A stretch of 64,000 bases of DNA from Bacteroidetes bacterium UBA2364 (GTDB lineage: Bacteria > Bacteroidota > Rhodothermia > Rhodothermales > UBA2364), in the NCBI GenBank assembly GCA_002344075.1, contig DDTM01000033.1, forward strand, positions 1-64,000, written 5' to 3'. Each line of letters begins with the position of its first letter. The first letter of the stretch is position 1. Position numbers and translations under genes: made by a program. Below are positions 62,948 to 64,000 of the stretch, piece after piece. The notes under the pieces were generated by a model. The model searched no databases, was not told where the DNA came from, and saw only the letters and a program-made list of their open reading frames with translations.

Positions 62948-64000
62948 ATGAACACCACAATTACTCCTGTCAACTCGGTAGAATATGATTTTGTGCTTGA
63001 AATACCTGCTACCGAACTGACTCCTTTTATCGAGAATAAACTTCGTCAGGTGGCCAAGAAAGCTACTATGCCAGGGTTCCGTCCGGGTAAGATCCCAAAA
63101 CAACTCGTCAAAAAGTTGTATGGTGAAGCTGCTGCATTCGAGGTGGTAGATAAATTTGTGAAAGACACGTTTGAAGATGAAGTATCAGAAAATCCAGCAT
63201 ATGAAGCATTTGGCACGCCCCAAATGACTGTTTTTGAATATGCAGAGGGACAAGACCTGAAAGTCGTTATTCGATTTGGGGTTTATCCGAAATTTGAATT
63301 GTCAACACTGGAAGGAGTTCAAGTTTCTCGTCTTGTCAATCCAGTTACACCGGAAGATGTGCAGGGTCAAATTGATTATATGCTCCTGCGCGAATCCACC
63401 TTGGAACACTCGGATGAAGTTGCTGGAGAAAAGTCTGTCCTTACAACCAATATGGTAGAGTTGGACGCAGAGACCAACGAAGTCAAAGTTTTAGGTGGCA
63501 ATGAAGAAAACGCAACTATTGTGATGAATGACCCAAATTTGTTGGAGGTTTTTAAAACAGCATTATTGGGTAAAAAAGCAGGTGATGTGGTGCAGGTAAC
63601 CGTAAAGCATGAAGACGATGTACATGTGCATCAGCGTGTCTGGCAAGTTACCATTAAGAAAATTCAGGAACGCAATATTCCGGAATTGACCGACGAATTG
63701 GCCGCCAAAATATCTCAGGATCAGGTAAAGACGATAGAAGAACTAAGACAACTTCTGGAAGAGCAGGAAACCGCTGCACGAGAAAAACGGTCGAACGATT
63801 TGGTTGATAATAAGATAATCAACGAGGCCCTAAAGGCGAATGTGTTTGAGGTACCAGCATCAATTGTACAGTCTATGCTGGACCATTATGTCAAAACGTA
63901 TAAGGAAGAACAGATGCGCAAATCTGGTGGAAAACTTCCTGACTCATACGACGAAAACCAATATCGGCTCTCGCAAACGAAAAATGCCGAGCACGCAGCC
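62948..64000 (+). CDS. tig: Trigger factor (runs off the window end)
   Basis: The first 351 codons of the ribosome-associated chaperone, open to the last base. The N-terminal ribosome-binding domain has the signature MPGFRPGKIPKQLVKKLYG (about residues 42-60). A PPIase-like region follows, less conserved and apparently without the full FKBP active site. The start of the chaperone domain (NIPELTDELAAKI) and its arm (NEALKANVFEVPASIVQSML) come after. Full-length bacterial trigger factors are about 430-450 residues, so roughly 80-100 residues are missing. ATG 62948 is the only good start. Confidence 0.95.
   Translation, partial: MNTTITPVNSVEYDFVLEIPATELTPFIENKLRQVAKKATMPGFRPGKIPKQLVKKLYGEAAAFEVVDKFVKDTFEDEVSENPAYEAFGTPQMTVFEYAEGQDLKVVIRFGVYPKFELSTLEGVQVSRLVNPVTPEDVQGQIDYMLLRESTLEHSDEVAGEKSVLTTNMVELDAETNEVKVLGGNEENATIVMNDPNLLEVFKTALLGKKAGDVVQVTVKHEDDVHVHQRVWQVTIKKIQERNIPELTDELAAKISQDQVKTIEELRQLLEEQETAAREKRSNDLVDNKIINEALKANVFEVPASIVQSMLDHYVKTYKEEQMRKSGGKLPDSYDENQYRLSQTKNAEHAA

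Noticed and set aside
1..64000. Search for CRISPR arrays, insertion sequences, integrases and phage genes
   Set aside because: No regularly spaced repeats, terminal inverted repeats, transposases or integrases were seen; the tRNA pair has no attached integrase.

Overview
The window looks like a chromosomal segment of a Gram-negative bacterium of the Bacteroidota/Rhodothermota side of the FCB group. Base composition appears moderate (GC around the high 40s by eye). Lineage clues are a SusC-style TonB-dependent receptor with an N-terminal carboxypeptidase-regulatory-like domain, a PorV/PorQ-type outer membrane protein, a secreted protein with a type IX-like C-terminus, a NagB-LmbE fusion, and a division PBP with PASTA domains. 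I cannot assign a genus. No phage, insertion sequence, integrase or CRISPR array is visible.

Layout. 0-5 kb: a secreted M28 peptidase (minus) diverges from an adenosine deaminase, response regulator and histidine kinase operon (plus). 5.6-15.6 kb: branched-chain amino acid synthesis on the minus strand, read ilvB-ilvN-ilvC-dinB-like-leuB-leuA-membrane protein-leuC, with leuD cut off from leuC by an acetyltransferase gene on the other strand. A leucine-rich leader peptide and a terminator-like hairpin precede leuA. 16.0-20.5 kb: metY-metX-asd-acetyltransferase (minus), preceded by a SAM-I riboswitch, its terminator and a promoter. 20.7-26.8 kb: mostly plus-strand housekeeping genes (secreted Cys protein, folD, mscS-type channel, ppgK, phoH, MBL hydrolase), with dapF on minus. 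26.85-27.06 kb: tRNA-Lys(UUU), tRNA-Leu(GAG) and a terminator. 27.3-30.0 kb (minus): pyrR, a small anchored protein, a Fur-family regulator, tmk and a membrane protein. 30.7-46.5 kb (minus): a dense division and wall cluster, mraZ-rsmH-ftsL-ftsI-murE-mraY-murD-ftsW-murG-murC-ftsQ-ftsA-ftsZ, with overlapping or near-abutting genes and no murF. 46.8-49.7 kb: a divergent LexA-like regulator, an isochorismate synthase and a methyltransferase. 50.1-64 kb (plus): a lipoprotein, the NagB-LmbE fusion, an outer-membrane set (TonB receptor, FN3 secreted protein, PorV-like protein, IPT/TIG lipoprotein), an MFS transporter and the start of tig.

How the parts work together. The met genes make homocysteine from aspartate semialdehyde and homoserine under SAM control. 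The ilv/leu genes make valine, isoleucine and leucine, probably with translation-coupled attenuation at leuA. dapF supplies meso-diaminopimelate, which MurE (DNPR motif) adds to the wall precursor. MraZ probably autoregulates the wall cluster through TGGGG repeats upstream of its gene. The 51-62 kb block may be an outer-membrane uptake or surface system next to amino-sugar enzymes, but its substrate is not shown by the sequence.

Most notable: the LexA-like regulator lacks the self-cleavage Ser/Lys pair and diverges from mraZ; the leuA leader; the NagB half with Ser in place of the usual catalytic Asp; and a terminator whose T-run ends at the start codon of the MFS gene. Several promoters fit TTGnnn-N17/18-TAnnTT, with TATCTT at -7 recurring.
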